Origin: Salvelinus alpinus
Taxonomy: Eukaryota; Chordata; Actinopteri; Salmoniformes; Salmonidae
Direction of reading: 5' to 3'
Assembly (NCBI RefSeq): GCF_045679555.1
Contig: NC_092120.1
Location: 5,980,574-6,044,573, forward strand
Length of the DNA: 64,000 nucleotides
The notes beneath the pieces were generated by a model. That model saw only the letters and a list, made by a program, of their open reading frames with translations. It did not search any database and was not told where the DNA came from. Shown here piece after piece: positions 29,501 through 40,432 of the stretch (position 1 is its first letter; each line of letters starts with the position of its first letter). Made by a program: the position numbers and the translations under genes.

Positions 29501-32500
29501 CAGCAGAACCTCTCACCTGTCAGAACCTCTCCCCTTTCCAAGTTTACACAACAGCAGCCTCACTTTTTGCGTTAAACACAAGCAGCAGAATGACAGGACA
29601 CAGGATTACTTCTTGTTGGCAGCACCTATGCAAAGTTAACAGCAACAGCCGTTCTAAACAACAGATCTCGCAGTGTTGTTGTTGACAAGGAATACTAAGT
29701 CTCATTTCCACTTGGAGACAAAGTTTATCATATAATATACTGTACAAGGAAAGTGTGTTCTCAGACCAGTCTGTGGTGGTGTGTGTCTATGTCTGTAGAA
29801 TGTGATGTTTCAAGGTGATTGTAACGCTGCCTGTGTCTCTGTCTCACCAGGCCAGACAGAGATGAGGAGAGGTTTGCCAGGAGGAAAGAGGAGATCAGAC
29901 AGCGTGCTGATGAACGGTACGGATTCATTAGTTATCACACACTCAGCTTCACAAAGGCTTTCAAACCACTACTAAAAGATGCCCCATTTTATCAACACAA
30001 TGATTTGTGTGAGCCCACACTGTTAGTTGCTTAGATTTTTGGGGAGGTGCTTGTATCCGTTTCAATGATCGAAAGCACTTCCCACAGCTACCTAGTCAGA
30101 TTCAGAGGTTTCTACTCTGTTGCTGGTGATCATCTATAGAGACGTTCTCTGTCAGGGGTGGGGATTTGAACAGTTGGTGAGTTGTGCCTGCGGCTCTTCA
30201 AGCAGAACCGTCCCCAGGAGAAATACTGTGTGTGTGTGTATCCCCAAACACCAACCGAGAGGATTGTAATCACTGATTCCAGCTCTTAGTCTTCAGCAGC
30301 TGCACTTTGATAAGTGTGTGTTGAATATAGAACGTGCTACTACATTGTGTAGTGGTAGAAATGGGATTCTGAGCCACTCTTCCTCCTACACTGAATCACT
30401 CCCTTTACATAAATGTTTCAGCCTTTAAAATTTTCCCGCCTGTCGTCCACCGAGGATAGCTTGATGTGTTGTTTAACGTAGTGAGCAGTCAGTCATGCAG
30501 AAAGACAGTCGGTACAGTAAGTTTATCATGTCACGTGCTGCGTGGTGTACTGGGGAGTCTTGGCTCACTGTGTGTTTCTGAATTAAACCAGCCTCTGTGA
30601 ACCTTTCTTCTATCAAGCCAGAGAATGTAGAGTAGACTCACTCAGTCAGTTCCTGATGTGGATCAAACCACCATAGTCTGTGTTAGTGTGCTGACCTACA
30701 TAGACAGTGTTGGTGTTCTGATGGGAACAGAGAGGACCCAGGCCTGTTTTAGGCACCATGGGAGAGGAGGGAGCCTCTAGAGAGATTACAGCACGTCCCC
30801 AGAGTCTGCAGATGGAGAGGTTAGGGCACAGCTAAGAGCCCTCTGTCATCTGAGCCACAGATGGGGAACGTTCTACAGAACAACTAAACAGACATAAGTT
30901 ACCACATCCACACCATCCAAACTCCACCGACTCTTACTGTATCTCTATGTTGGGGAATGTCCCATTGAAATAACACAGGGTTTAGGTTAAGTTTATCAAA
31001 CCAAGGGGTTTAGGGGGGTCTAAGACAGCGTTAGAGAGCGAGTTTAGAAAGATGGAGTGCACTTGAGTCTTTGAGATTGTATTCACTCTTTTTCATTTTC
31101 TACCGGTCGCTCTCCCTCCCTCCTCCCCGCCCACTTGTTGCCTTCGTGCATGGTTATGTGGGAGTCAGTCAGTCAGCTGAGAGGGAGGGAGGTGGGGGAG
31201 ACAGATGGTGGTCAGGACAGCCTGCTCCTCTCTGCTCCCTGTGTTGTCAGCCTGCCTGCCTCCACTGGTTGCTGCTCCCCAGATCACTACCTGGCATTAA
31301 AGAGCCCAGACTGATTTACACTGTCTGTCTTTGTGTCGGACTGCCACTGGGGACCCAGTGAATTTACGTCCCTGGAGGGGCCAACAAAACAATCACAACC
31401 ACCTCCCCTCCCTGCATCCTTTGTGTAACCCATAAAGTTAGAGCGATGGCTGGATGGGAGGCTCCTCAGCCTGCCCTGTGCTCGTATTTCACCTACTGCT
31501 GGCCATGCCGGTGTAAAACACAGCGTCTTGTTGTTTACAAGCCTCTATCAGGGGCCATGGGGAGGTAAACAATGACACTAAAGCCGTCTTAAATAATGTC
31601 AGATGTCTAAAGGCTTAATGCTGCCACTTTAAGGCATGGCAGCTTCGTTCAGCAAGATGGAGGGTGGAGTCAACTTTTGGTTTGTAGAGGACAGATATAG
31701 ATGCCACTTTTGTTATGAAATATGGTTGTCAAAAGCAATCAATATCTCCACTACTGCAGTCATTGCAGTCCATTAGTTGACTTGAAAAGGTATTTGCAGC
31801 TTGGGCAAAGTTGTTCCATTAAGCGGGGCTCCTCTGAGGAGGCTGGGGAGTACGGTGCAGGAACTGTGAAGTGTCACCGGTGAGAAAGTGTGAAACAACA
31901 TGTAACAGGTTTAGCAGAAACACCCACTGACTGAGTATGTTTACATACACACTAATAATTGAATATTAAAGTGATTATGGCAGTAGGCCAAGTATGGCAA
32001 TAGTCATGTAAACACCTTAGTCTGCTTAGCTTAATCAGCATACGGTCTACATCGAAGTAAGCATACGCCGATTATAACACCTGGTTTTCTAAGCAATCTG
32101 GAATTATTAGGGCATGTAAACAGCTTAATCCGTGTTCCAGCGGTGTAATTGATCTGCACATGTGCCAGCACCGGTAGCACAAGCCTCCCTCTTACGCACG
32201 AGTGAAGTGAAATTGGAAAAATTGAACATATGTTTTTTACATATAAACTTTTTATGTCCTCAGAATCAAATAAGCTTCGAAAAAATAACATGGGTAGAAT
32301 TTCATTTTGTTTGGCGATTTTCTGCATTTATCAAATGTCTCGTTCAGATGTGTCCATGTAAGGATTATTTGGGAAATTGTTCTTCTTGCAAGACAACTAT
32401 TATATTAATCTGACTATCTTCAATAATCGTATGATTGTGTGCATGTAACAGTGCTCTCTGACTGGTGGTTTATAAAGTATGAGGCTTGTATTCACAATCT

Positions 32501-34216
32501 CCTTCATTACCCAGAAGTACTGACTGAGAAGACTTTATAAATCCTTAATTTCCCAGAAGTACTGACTGAGAAGACTTTATAAATCTTTAATTTCCCAATG
32601 TTCATTATCCTGCGTTCTTCTGTTAGCGGGTTATTACATGTTCCAGTGTTGCTTGTTGTCATGTTACTGTGTGATAGAACATGACTAGCGTTGTCCTCTA
32701 CTCTGACAGGAAGGTGGAGAGGAAGGTGAGGCATGATGACATCCGCAAGAAGTATGGTACGTATCTCCCTCTCTACATGTATAGAAGTTAAATATCATTA
32801 TTTTAGCTATTTTATTAGGATCCACATTAATTGTTGCATAACATGAAACGTGATGCAGAACAGATCAAGGACAGAACTACATAAATGTATACAATGGTAT
32901 GTCTCAACTTTTTACTTGCAACTTATCATGTATCTAATATGAACCAAGGACTCCCTCTCACCTCTTATGCAATTAGACCCACGATACACCTCCTCATATA
33001 ACCTGACCCAATGACCTTGCTCTTCTTCACCTGATATGAAAGTCTTCTGAGACTGTACATTTACAAGCCTCCTACTGTTCTGTGACCTGATGTACTTTAC
33101 ATGGGTGTAATGGGATCAGCATTCATTGTCCTCGATCCATAGGGCCGTCCATTTCCATATTTTCTAAGGTGTTGCTTATTGAATTTCCATCCACGGTCAC
33201 GTTAATGCATTATTCAGCGTAGTGAACGTGTCCCAAAGCAAGCCAACGCAGCCCACAAATTGGTTACTCTACCTCAAGTCTCTCGAAATCAATTCTTACA
33301 CGATGCATCACACTTTGGATGTTAGATACTGGGCATCTCATTACCGTCTGCATGTTAATACAGGTCAGCACAACGCACACAGTTCCCCATGTTGAAACAT
33401 TGATACAGAAACACAGGCCAAATCGGTCTCAGGTCATATCTCGATTCTGAATACTTTAGCAACCCGTAAGGCTTGGTTAGCTGGTTTATTCAGTATGCCA
33501 GACAGTGTAGGAGAGTGGGGGGAGCAGAGAGGTGAGGTGACTAGGAATGAACAGCTGTCTGTAGGGCAGAGGGCTCCCTGGGATAAATAGGGGACATATG
33601 AGCACTGCAGTCAGTCCCAAGGTTGACTGAAATGTGGGTGGGATTTCCTGACTTCCTGCTTATTCCCTCCTTATTCCAGGAATTATCCAACGGAGGTTTT
33701 TTGGAAAACCTAGAAATTTTGGGAAAGTCACTCGTTTTTCAGTCTATAGGAATTATGGGAGTTATGAGACAAGCAGGGTAGAGTGTCCCTGGGGTCTGAT
33801 ACTGTGACCTCTGCTCTATGCTAGGCCTCTGACCCTGGGACTGGAGGGGGGGTTGTATGAAGACATCTGCTTCTGGTTAAGTGTGAGAGGGGGGTAGCAT
33901 AACTCTAAAGCTCTCTGAAAAGTGACTAGAGAGTACATAGAAAGACAGGAACCCCCTTTGCTCCATATTCCTAGTGAATATTTCTGTTTTTGATGCGTTG
34001 TCATGTTTGAGATCTTTCCATACATTGTCTTCACGTTCATGAGGTCTGTGTATGTGTTAACATGGTTCTGTACTATTGGTTGCAGCTCCACATCAATTGT
34101 GATTTTCTTTATGGACAATATGACAGAGTGATGGATGGTGGTCTCCTTCACATGCCTCCTGCTTACTGAAGTCTATGTACATTAGGGACCGCTTGGTATT
34201 CGTCTGCTCTCAGACG

Positions 34217-34298
<82 letters not shown>

Positions 34299-35619
34299 AA
34301 ACGAGTAGGTTCTGCTTAATGTCTGAGTGAAGTCAACTCAACGTCTGTTGCATTTCAGGAGGACCTGACTCACGAAGTGTAAATCTCTACCTGTGTGTGC
34401 CTTTTCACTCAGTCAATCCTCAGAGATCAAACAACACCTAGTGACCTGCACCACATTCCCATCTTGGCAGCCTCTGTACAACCCCTTGGCAGCCTCTGTA
34501 CAACCCCTTGGCAGCCTCTGTACAACCCCTTGGCAGCCTCTGTACAACCCCTTGGCAGCCTCTGTACAACCCCTAGACAATGTAGCTATATAGAATACTA
34601 CAATGGACATGAACCTTCTTATGATGGGATACATTTTTGCCGTTTTGTCAGGGAGTTGGTCAACCATGGTTTGCCAGTGCTGTGATAAGATATTGTGTAA
34701 AATAATAAATTTGAATAATTTATCTGCACTGTATGTTTGTTAGCTAGCTAGCCAGCCAGGCCGTTTTAGAGGAATGATTCCATTAGGGTTTTAACTTAAC
34801 TACCAATTTGCCAACATTGCATTCAAACAATGCAGTCAATCCACAGCCATGCACTGGCTGCTATCAGTTGATGATAGGTCTTAGACAAGTTGTAAATGCA
34901 ACAAGTACTGTATCATTAGGGCTCCCGAGTGGCACAGCGGTCTAAGGCACTGCATCTCAGTGTAAGAGGCCCTGGTTCGAATCCAGGCTGTGTCACATCC
35001 GTGATTGGGAGTCCCATAGGGCAGCGCACAATTGGCCCAGCGTCGTCCAGGTTTGGGTGTAGACCGTCAATGTAAATAAGAATTTGTTCTTAACTGACTT
35101 GTCTAGTAAAATAAAATATCATATAGTTTTCCAAGATAACAAAACATTTGACATTTGTGGTCTGTCTGCTAATATTTTAGAGGCTATTTAAACATAACAT
35201 TTGTATAAACCCCATTACAAACTGTATTTATAATTATGACAGTATTTTAGGTAAACAATTTTATTACACAATTTCTTATATCACATCCCATACTTTTTTC
35301 CTGCATATGTAATGTCAGGATTGTGCCTCTACTGCCATTCATTCCAATTAGACTGGTTTGGATTTTTCCCTGACCAATATATGGTTGCCATTTTGACCAC
35401 ATTCTGGAACTTTGAGGGTTAATGACTAGTAATTTAATAGGATATCTATGCTCTAGCCAGCCTCTGTACAACCCCTACACAGCCCAGTCATAACGTAACA
35501 GCTTCTAATCACTGTTTTTCAATGTTCCCCATATTTCTTTTTTATTTCTCTCTCTCTTTGTTTTTGCAGGTCTTGTCCCTGACTCTGACCACCCATACAG
35601 CAAGTTTGAAAATGAGTAA
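23408..35619 (+). CDS. pttg1ip: PTTG1-interacting protein (pituitary tumor-transforming gene 1 binding factor), seven coding exons
   Basis: Coding exons 23408-23522, 23832-23878, 24608-24716, 28763-28871, 29851-29916, 32710-32756 and 35570-35619 join in frame to 180 codons, as long as the human protein. All introns have GT-AG ends. Residues 1-29 form a signal peptide (hydrophobic MLVVVAVVCVLV). Residues 40-90 are a cysteine-rich PSI-like domain with CLWCMTNDTC, DYPV and CKLSQARWGMCW. N92-V113 is the transmembrane helix, followed by eight consecutive cysteines. The cytoplasmic tail is charged (EERFARRKEEIRQR, RHDDIRKKYG) and ends with YSKF, a YxxPhi sorting motif whose tyrosine is residue 174, the position of the Src-phosphorylated tyrosine in human. 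The family binds securin (PTTG1) and helps its nuclear entry. NDT at residues 61-63 is a possible N-glycosylation site. The start is the first ATG in the signal-peptide frame; ATGs at codons 9 and 12 are alternatives. Confidence 0.95.
23832..23878 (+). CDS. pttg1ip: PTTG1IP coding exon 2
   Basis: 47 nt between TTTCATTTCAG and GTAAGC. Encodes CKAFSTCDSCIQNTK, the first half of the cysteine-rich domain (human CSQNTNKTCEECLKN). Confidence 0.92.
23979..24046. repeat. (AT)n run joined to a perfect 46-bp palindrome
   Basis: A short AT run (about 23975-24000) leads into 24001-24046, a perfect palindrome: ATGGTACAAATTGACTAATT pairs fully with AATTAGTCAATTTGTACCAT around a TATA centre. It lies in PTTG1IP intron 2 and can form a 23-bp-arm cruciform. 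Confidence 0.95.
24097..24472. mobile_element. Non-autonomous DNA-element remnant (GATACGATAT-type)
   Basis: AT-rich sequence with repeated TATTGCGATTC and ACGATA motifs at the left end and ATAGTGATATTGTGAAAACA at the right. It resembles a widespread salmonid repeat. No transposase is present and the terminal repeats are not resolved. Confidence 0.5.
24608..24716 (+). CDS. pttg1ip: PTTG1IP coding exon 3
   Basis: 109 nt after TTCTCAG, ending before GTGAGT. Encodes CLWCMTNDTCTDYPV through ARWGMCW, the most diagnostic part of the family. Confidence 0.96.
25231..25972 (-). mobile_element. Tc1-like element A, internally deleted
   Basis: Begins ACACTCAGGGGCAAGTTTATTAGGTACACCC and ends GGTGTTCCTAATAAACCTG, terminal sequences of a common fish Tc1 family. 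The minus strand carries broken transposase (the 25424-25698 frames include SENSLLMREVKEEWQELCK). A large central part is missing. Confidence 0.75.
25973..27544 (+). mobile_element. Tc1-like element B, degenerate, interrupted
   Basis: The left end GAGAAAGTATTCACATCCCTTGAC is typical of a salmonid Tc1 family. Transposase remnants follow: FQDNNLKHT-like sequence from TTTCAGCAAGACAATAACC near 26844, and near 27391 the continuation around GAGTTGCTTACCAAGACAAC with VPEWPSYSF-like sequence. Stops and frameshifts throughout. A third Tc1 derivative splits it. Confidence 0.7.
26868..27390 (-). mobile_element. Tc1-type deletion derivative C with both terminal repeats
   Basis: Left end ACACTGAGTGTAGAAAATATTAAGAAC and right end GGTATTCCTAATG...TATACACTCAGTGT are inverted copies. 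The interior keeps fragments of a minus-strand transposase (CACAGGAATGCTGGACCAG; GTCAAGTTGGCTGGATGTCC) but is far too short for a full gene. It interrupts element B. Confidence 0.8.
28218..28300 (+). pseudogene. Decayed duplicate of PTTG1IP exon 2 in intron 3
   Basis: CCTTCTCAACTTGTGACTCA at 28231 continues TGCATTCAAAAC(C)CAAAGGTAAG(A)AGAATATTATG and matches exon 2 and its downstream intron (23841 onward) with very few changes. The donor GTAAG is kept and an AG (ACTAATCAG) sits where the acceptor would be, but the first 11 exon bases are altered with a 2-nt loss. From that AG the exon would be 45 nt. Spliced after exon 3 (phase 1) it would give an immediate TAA, so it is unlikely to be functional. 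Confidence 0.85.
28763..28871 (+). CDS. pttg1ip: PTTG1IP coding exon 4 (transmembrane helix)
   Basis: 109 nt after CTGTTCCAG, ending before GTAAGA. Encodes VNFEALIIAMAVLGG, the rest of the helix, and eight cysteines followed by KKRQS. Confidence 0.96.
29851..29916 (+). CDS. pttg1ip: PTTG1IP coding exon 5
   Basis: 66 nt after TCTCACCAG, ending before GTACGG. Encodes PDRDEERFARRKEEIRQRAD, a charged, probably coiled-coil cytoplasmic segment. Confidence 0.94.
29917..31937. other. PTTG1IP intron 5, mostly unique
   Basis: No nested gene is recognised. Frames such as 31071-31361 have no domain. Confidence 0.45.
31938..32450. mobile_element. Non-autonomous DNA element with TGTTTACAT... inverted ends
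   Basis: Left end TGTTTACATACACACTAATAATTGAAT pairs with the reverse complement of the right end (ATTGTGTGCATGTAACA). It is AT-rich inside, with internal GCATGTAAACA and AGTCATGTAAACA motifs. No transposase. It ends 260 bp before PTTG1IP exon 6. Confidence 0.65.
32510..32594 (+). repeat. Two-copy 42-bp tandem duplication
   Basis: CCCAGAAGTACTGACTGAGA followed by AGACTTTATAAATC(C/T)TTAATTT occurs twice, 42 bp apart, near-identical. Confidence 0.9.
32710..32756 (+). CDS. pttg1ip: PTTG1IP coding exon 6
   Basis: 47 nt after TCTGACAG, ending before GTACGT. Encodes KVERKVRHDDIRKKY (human MKTRHDEIRKKY). Confidence 0.95.
32757..34215. other. PTTG1IP intron 6, unique part
   Basis: No gene or named element is recognised. 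Confidence 0.4.
34216..34298. repeat. (GT)n microsatellite
   Basis: About 80 bp of GT, directly followed by the dispersed repeat described next. Confidence 0.97.
34299..34396 (+). repeat. Dispersed repeat copy 1 (inverted copy at 63.7 kb)
   Basis: Sequence from AACGAGTAGGTTCTGCTTAA through CAACGTCTGTTGCATTTCAG to GTGTAAATCTCTACCTG matches the reverse complement of 63682-63774 over about 95 bp with few differences. In both copies the GTAGGTT side abuts a GT/CA array. Family not recognised. Confidence 0.9.
34465..34575 (+). repeat. 22-bp tandem repeat, five units
   Basis: TGGCAGCCTCTGTACAACCC plus CT repeats five times without change. A single further copy of the core (CAGCCTCTGTACAACCCCTA) lies about 0.9 kb downstream at 35458. 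Confidence 0.95.
34919..35120 (+). mobile_element. tRNA-derived SINE
   Basis: The tRNA-like head contains an A-box-like GAGTGGCACAGCGGTCTAAG and a B box GGTTCGAATCC with a matching T arm (CTGGTTCGAATCCAG). A body follows with GGGAGTCCCATAGGGCAGCG, and a tail GTAAATAAGAATTTGTTCTT...CTAGTAAAATAAAAT. This is the typical salmonid SINE layout, with a LINE-shared 3' tail. The exact family (Slm or HpaI type) is not certain. It lies in PTTG1IP intron 6. Confidence 0.92.
35570..35619 (+). CDS. pttg1ip: PTTG1IP coding exon 7 and stop
   Basis: 50 nt after GTTTTTGCAG. Encodes LVPDSDHPYSKFENE and TAA. The preceding tract TTTCTCTCTCTCTTTG is a good polypyrimidine tract. Confidence 0.93.
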
Positions 35620-36155
35620 AGCAGAAACCTTTGTGAGAGTGAAGAGAAGTTGTTCAGATGGCCCGGCTCTACTCTGCTCCATCCTGTTTGGACTGACTAT
35701 CAATCATCCTGTCCTGCTGACTGTTTTAGCTTAGAGAGCAGAGACAGCCTACTCTGAGAGACACACAAACACCTATATATCAAGACCGATCTATCATCAT
35801 GATTCATCTAAATCAAACCTTTGCCTATAATTATTAAATGCAGTTTTTATTCATTCATTTTAGGTTTTGAATGAAAATGATTTACAGTTTGAGAAAATGT
35901 TAAGTTTGTCACACGATTAAGAAGTTTGAGGAAGTCTGTAATATTTACTTTGCTGTTGGAGACATGGCACTGAGTGGAGCTTCTCAACTTTCTGCACATT
36001 CTTTGTATTTTTGTGAAATCTGATTTAAAGAGCCTTTGTTTTAAATTACTGTAATATCTGTGAGTACGTTTGCGCTTTGTATATATTTCATAAACCAAGA
36101 ACATAATCTGCTCAATCTGATACATTTCCTAATAAAATGTTACTTTTAATGTAAA
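35620..36155 (+). other. pttg1ip: PTTG1IP 3' UTR
   Basis: From the TAA of exon 7 to about 20 nt past the AATAAA at 36131. Transcript end inferred from the poly(A) signal only. Confidence 0.6.
36131..36136 (+). terminator. pttg1ip: Poly(A) signal AATAAA of PTTG1IP
   Basis: Canonical hexamer in CCTAATAAAATGTTAC, followed by a T/TG-containing stretch, about 510 bp after the stop codon. Confidence 0.65.
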
Positions 36156-36167
36156 ATGTACAATTTT

Positions 36168-36895
36168 AAAGACTTAACAACAAGCCTAAGATCACCATGC
36201 GCAATGCCAAGCGTCGTCTGGAGTGGTGCAACAGCTTCACCGCCATTGGACTCTAAAGCAGTGGAAACGCATTCTCCAACTTGTAAGTCGCTCTGGATAA
36301 GAGCGTCTGCTAAATGACTTAAATGTAAATGATGAATCACTCACAATCTGGCAGTCTGACAGATGAATCTGGGTTTGGGGGATGCCAGGTGCATGCTTTC
36401 TACCTGAATGCTTAGTGACAACTTTACATTTTGGTGGAGGAGGGATAATGGTCTGGGGCTGTTTTTCATTGTTTATTCTAGGCCCCTTGGTTTCAGTGAA
36501 GGGAAATCTTAATGCTACAGCATACAATGACATTCTAGACGATTCTGTGCTTCCAACTTTGTGGCAACAGTTTGGGGGAAAGCCCTGTCTTGTTTCAGCA
36601 TGATTAATGCCCCCGTGCACAAAGTGAGGTCCATACAGAAATGGTTCATCAAGATTGGTGTGGAAGAACTTGATTGGCTTGCACAAAGCCCATCAAACAC
36701 CTTTGGGGTGAATTGGAATGCTGACTGCGAGCCAGGCCTAATCGCCCGACATCAGCACCCGACCTCACAAATGCGCTTGTGGCTGAATGGAAGCAAGTCC
36801 CCACAGAAATGTTCCAACATCTAGTGGAAAGCCTTCCCAGCAGCAACTCCGTATTAATGCCCATGATTCTGGAATTAGATGTTTGACGCGCAGGT
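36168..36895 (+). mobile_element. Tc1-like transposase remnant
   Basis: The plus strand encodes a broken Tc1 transposase: KPKITMRNAKRRLEWC near the start, then NAPVHKVRSIQKWF and GVEELDWLAQSP in the C-terminal part, ending around MPMILELDV-like sequence. Frameshifts and stops throughout. The terminal repeats are not seen. It starts only about 15 bp after the likely PTTG1IP 3' end. Confidence 0.8.
36278..36334 (+). mobile_element. Short LINE-tail fragment inside the Tc1 transposase
   Basis: ACTTGTAAGTCGCTCTGGATAAGAGCGTCTGC and ACTTAAATGTAAATG match the L2-type LINE 3' tail at 56738-56790. It replaces a few bases of the transposase frame after GGAAACGCATTCTC. Confidence 0.8.
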
Positions 36896-37060
36896 GTCCC
36901 AGCCTCTCCACCCCTTCTTATTCATAACCACACCCCAATCTACCAGATGTCTGGATGGGGTTGCCTGTCCTTATAATGACCTCATGTTAGCCAATTTACT
37001 GCCCTGTATAGCCATTCGACATCTTAATGGCAGCGCTGCTATAGAAAGTTTGGTCATTAA

Positions 37061-37884
37061 AGGGATACTTTGGGATTTAGGCAATGATGCCCTATATCTA
37101 CTTCCACTGAGTCAGATGAACTCGTAGATACCATTTTTATGTCTGTGTCCGGTATGAAGGAAGTTGGAGGTAGTTTCACAAGCATGCTAGCAGATACCCA
37201 TAGACTTCCAGTCATTGCGCTAATGCTACAATGAACAAAAATAAAAACTTTACATGTAAAGTGTTGTTCCCATGTTTCATTAGCTGAAATAAAATGTTCC
37301 ATATGAACAAAAAGCTTATTTATCTTTGTGCACAAATTTAGGCAGGTATAAGCTACACACAATGATCAAATTTGCATTTTATCGATGGCAATTTGAATGC
37401 AGAGATACCATGATGAGATTCTGAGGCCCATTGTGTCGTGCCATTCATTGAAATCTCATGTTTCAGAATGATAATGCATGGCCCCAAGTTGCAAGGATCC
37501 ATACACAATTCCTTGAAGCTGAAAATGTTCTCGTTCTTCCATGGCCTGCATACTCACGAGACATGTCACCAATTGTGCATGTTTGGGATGCTCTGAATCG
37601 ATGTGTAAGACAGTGTGTTCCAGTATCCAGCAACTTTGCACAGCCATTCAAGAGGATTGGGAAAACATTCCACAGGCCACAATCAACAGCCTGATCAACT
37701 CTATGCGAAGCAGCTGTGAACTGTAATTCAGTAAAATCTTTGAAATTGTTGCATGTTGTGTTTATATTTTTGTTCAGTATAGTTCCCATAGTTTCGTGAA
37801 AAAAATGCTATGCTATGCACGAGTTCATCTGACTCTGGGGGAAGTAGATAAAGGGCCTCATTGCTAAAATCCCGAAGTATCCCT
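37061..37884. mobile_element. MITE with AGGGATACTT terminal inverted repeats, split by Tc1
   Basis: Left end AGGGATACTTTGGGATTTAG and right end AAAATCCCGAAGTATCCCT are inverted copies, and the complementarity continues inward (GGCAATGATGCCC/GGCCTCATTGC; CTTCCACTGAGTCAGATGAAC/GTTCATCTGACTCTGGGGGAAG). The two halves are separated by an inserted Tc1 derivative. No transposase belongs to the MITE. Confidence 0.85.
37230..37782 (+). mobile_element. Internally deleted Tc1 element nested in the MITE
   Basis: Left end ACAATGAACAAAAATAAAAAC and right end GTTTATATTTTTGTTCAGTATA are inverted repeats of a common fish Tc1 family. The interior jumps from the 5' UTR to the C-terminal half of the transposase (FQNDNAWPQVARIHTQFLEA; VWDALNRCVRQ; ATINSLINSMR). 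Confidence 0.88.
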
Positions 37885-38175
37885 ATAACTTTGTTTAAAA
37901 AGCTGTAGGGACTTGATAATGCTGTTAGTAAAAAAGGTATATTGTAGATCTAGTCCCTCACAAAAACAAAAACAGTTGGAAATGTGTTTCAAATATGAGA
38001 GTGTACACTTGGTTAGGCTAGTGGCAAAACTGCTATCTAAATGGAATCTAATTCTAATGCTAGTCGATGCTTTGTTGTTGCGGCTTCTGCACGTGTGCAC
38101 AGTCTGAATCTACAAGGACAGGCCCAGCAGATTTGACATGCAAATCTCCTGAAAAGCTTTTATTCAGTTCCATCA
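37885..38175. other. Unique sequence
   Basis: No gene recognised. Confidence 0.35.
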
Positions 38176-38556
38176 TTTGCAGTGCAGACAACATCCAGAC
38201 TGACAACACCCAGACTGAAAACACCCAGACTGACAACATCCAGACTGACAACATCCAGACTGACAACACCCAGACTGACAACATCCAGGCTGACAACACC
38301 CAGACTGACGACACCCAGACAGACAACACCCAGACTGACAACATCCAGACTGACAACACCCAGACTGACGACACCCAGACAGACAACACCCAGACTGACG
38401 ACACCCAGGCCTACAACATCCAGACTGACGACATCCAGACTGCAAACACCCAGACTGACAACACCCAGACAGACAACACCCAGACTGACAACACCCAGAC
38501 AGACAACACCCAGACTGATAACACCCAGGCAGACAACACCCAGACCAGATCAGACG
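38176..38556 (+). repeat. 15-bp minisatellite (CAGACTGACAACACC)
   Basis: About 25 units of 15 bp. Because 15 is a multiple of three, all frames stay open; the plus frame reads QTDNT repeats. Variants (AACATC, GACGACACC, CAGACAGAC) alternate in small blocks. No splice sites or homology support a gene. Confidence 0.95.
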
Positions 38557-39784
38557 TTTTTAAAAGGTGAAAATACTGAGCAGGAGAAGTCAAATCAGGT
38601 GATTATGAAACACTAAGGTGGATACCTTACCACTCTGGAGTGGTACAAGGCAGATTTAAGAATATATCAATTTATCTGAGGCTCATCACTTTTATTGGTT
38701 TTATTGAACAGTTATAAAGAGGTTCTTGGGCAGACATGCTGTGCACCTGTTTATAGTGGAATCCTGTAATAGACTCATTGGTAGTCTCATATGGGTTACA
38801 CATTGAATAAGAATACCTCAAAGGATTTCCCTTTCACATGTACAGGGCCGACCCTGGACAGCCTGTCACAATTGATTTGGAATACATAGCATACTTAACA
38901 CTGCCATCATGCCAGTCTGTTTGTGCCATAATGCCATGTCACTCAGTGACATGCCAAACATGACAGTGTTTGGAGTTGGCAAGAACACCAACAGATCTGG
39001 GAGCAGGCTATACTTTATAATCATGTTTAAATGTATTTAAGTAGTTCTCGTTGAACAATGGGTTTCATTGAGTCATAAAAACGACAGAACTGTCCGTGTA
39101 GGTGCTCAGATTTGGACAGGACAGTGGACACCCTGCCTTCCCTGGAGGAATGTATGTGTACATTAAAACAACATGGCCTTGGCAAACCCCTCCACATTCC
39201 TAGCATGTTTCCCAAAGAAAGTTGGCTGGGGAACAGAGCAGTTCCCTGCCTGTGCTTTAAAACCTTGACATCAGGAAGGGGAGATCATGTTTGTACCATG
39301 TCATAAGCCTCATTTCATAACTCTGCTCATTCTATTCAGATAATATCAGTGGTCTTGATACCAGTGGAGATTTTAGCATGTAAATCTTGGTGGAGCAAAC
39401 TCCCCCAATATTTTTCAGATGCATGCCAGCAAAGCCACTACACAACAGAACATTAAAAAAGCATTGTCTGTCAGTGAAACAGTTAATTCAGCCTTATTTA
39501 CTGTCATTTAAAAAAAAATATGGCTGACTTGCTTAAACAAATGTAGTTTCTACTGACAATTGAGATTTACAAACTATGGCATGAGGGAACGATGAGCGGA
39601 TAAGAGGCCATCCGTAATTTCGATTAAGACATTAAGGAGCGAGCTAAGACGTACGTAGTCAATATAACTATTTGTTCAGCACTTTTGAAATGTACAGCGA
39701 CAGAATTCAGAACATGGGCCGTTCTTACAGTAGTCTCCCTGTACACCAAGTCAGAACCATAGGATAAATGAAGGGGCATATAAG
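38557..39784. other. Unique intergenic sequence
   Basis: No gene or named element is recognised. Confidence 0.4.
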
Positions 39785-40432
39785 CAGACAATGAAAGCTC
39801 TTACAATATTCGATGATGACAATTCTAACCCTGATTCAGATGACCATCCTACCCATGCTAGATTATGGAGACATAATTTATAGATCGGCAGGTAAGGGTG
39901 CTCTCGAGCGGCTAGATGTTCTTTACCATTTGACCATCAGATTTGCCACCAATGCTCCTTATAGGACACATCACTGCGCTCTATACTCCTCTGTAAACTG
40001 GTCATCTCTGTATACCCGTTGCAAGACCCACTGGTTGATGCTTATTTATAAAACCCTCTTAGACCTCACTCTGAGATATCTACTGCAGCCCTCATCTTCC
40101 ACATACAACACCCGTTCTGCCAGTCACATTCTGTTAAAGGTCCCCAAAGCACACACATCCCTGGGTCGCTCCTCTTTTCAGTTCGCTGCAGCTAGCGACT
40201 GGAACGAGCTGCAACAAACACTCAAACTGGACAGTTTTATCTCAATCTCTTCATTCAAAGACTAAATCATGGACACTCTTATCCAATATTTATATTGTAT
40301 TTATTTATTTATTTTTAATCCCAGGTCTCCGTCCACGCAGGAGGCCATTTACCTTTTGGTAGACCTACATTGTAAATAAGAATTTATTCTTAACTGACTA
40401 TCCTAGTTAAATAAAGGTTAAATACATTTTTT
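39785..40432 (+). mobile_element. LINE 3' end with reverse-transcriptase C-terminus
   Basis: An open frame at 39813-40265 encodes the C-terminal region of a non-LTR reverse-transcriptase ORF: MLDYGDIIYRSA, KTHWLMLIYKTLL, NTRSASHILLKVPKAH, SSFQFAAASDWNELQ and a stop after SFKD. The 3' UTR ends GTAAATAAGAATTTATTCTTAACTGAC...GTTAAATAAAGGTTAAAT, the tail shared with the SINE at 34.9 kb. It is strongly 5'-truncated, with no catalytic domain. Clade uncertain. Confidence 0.85.
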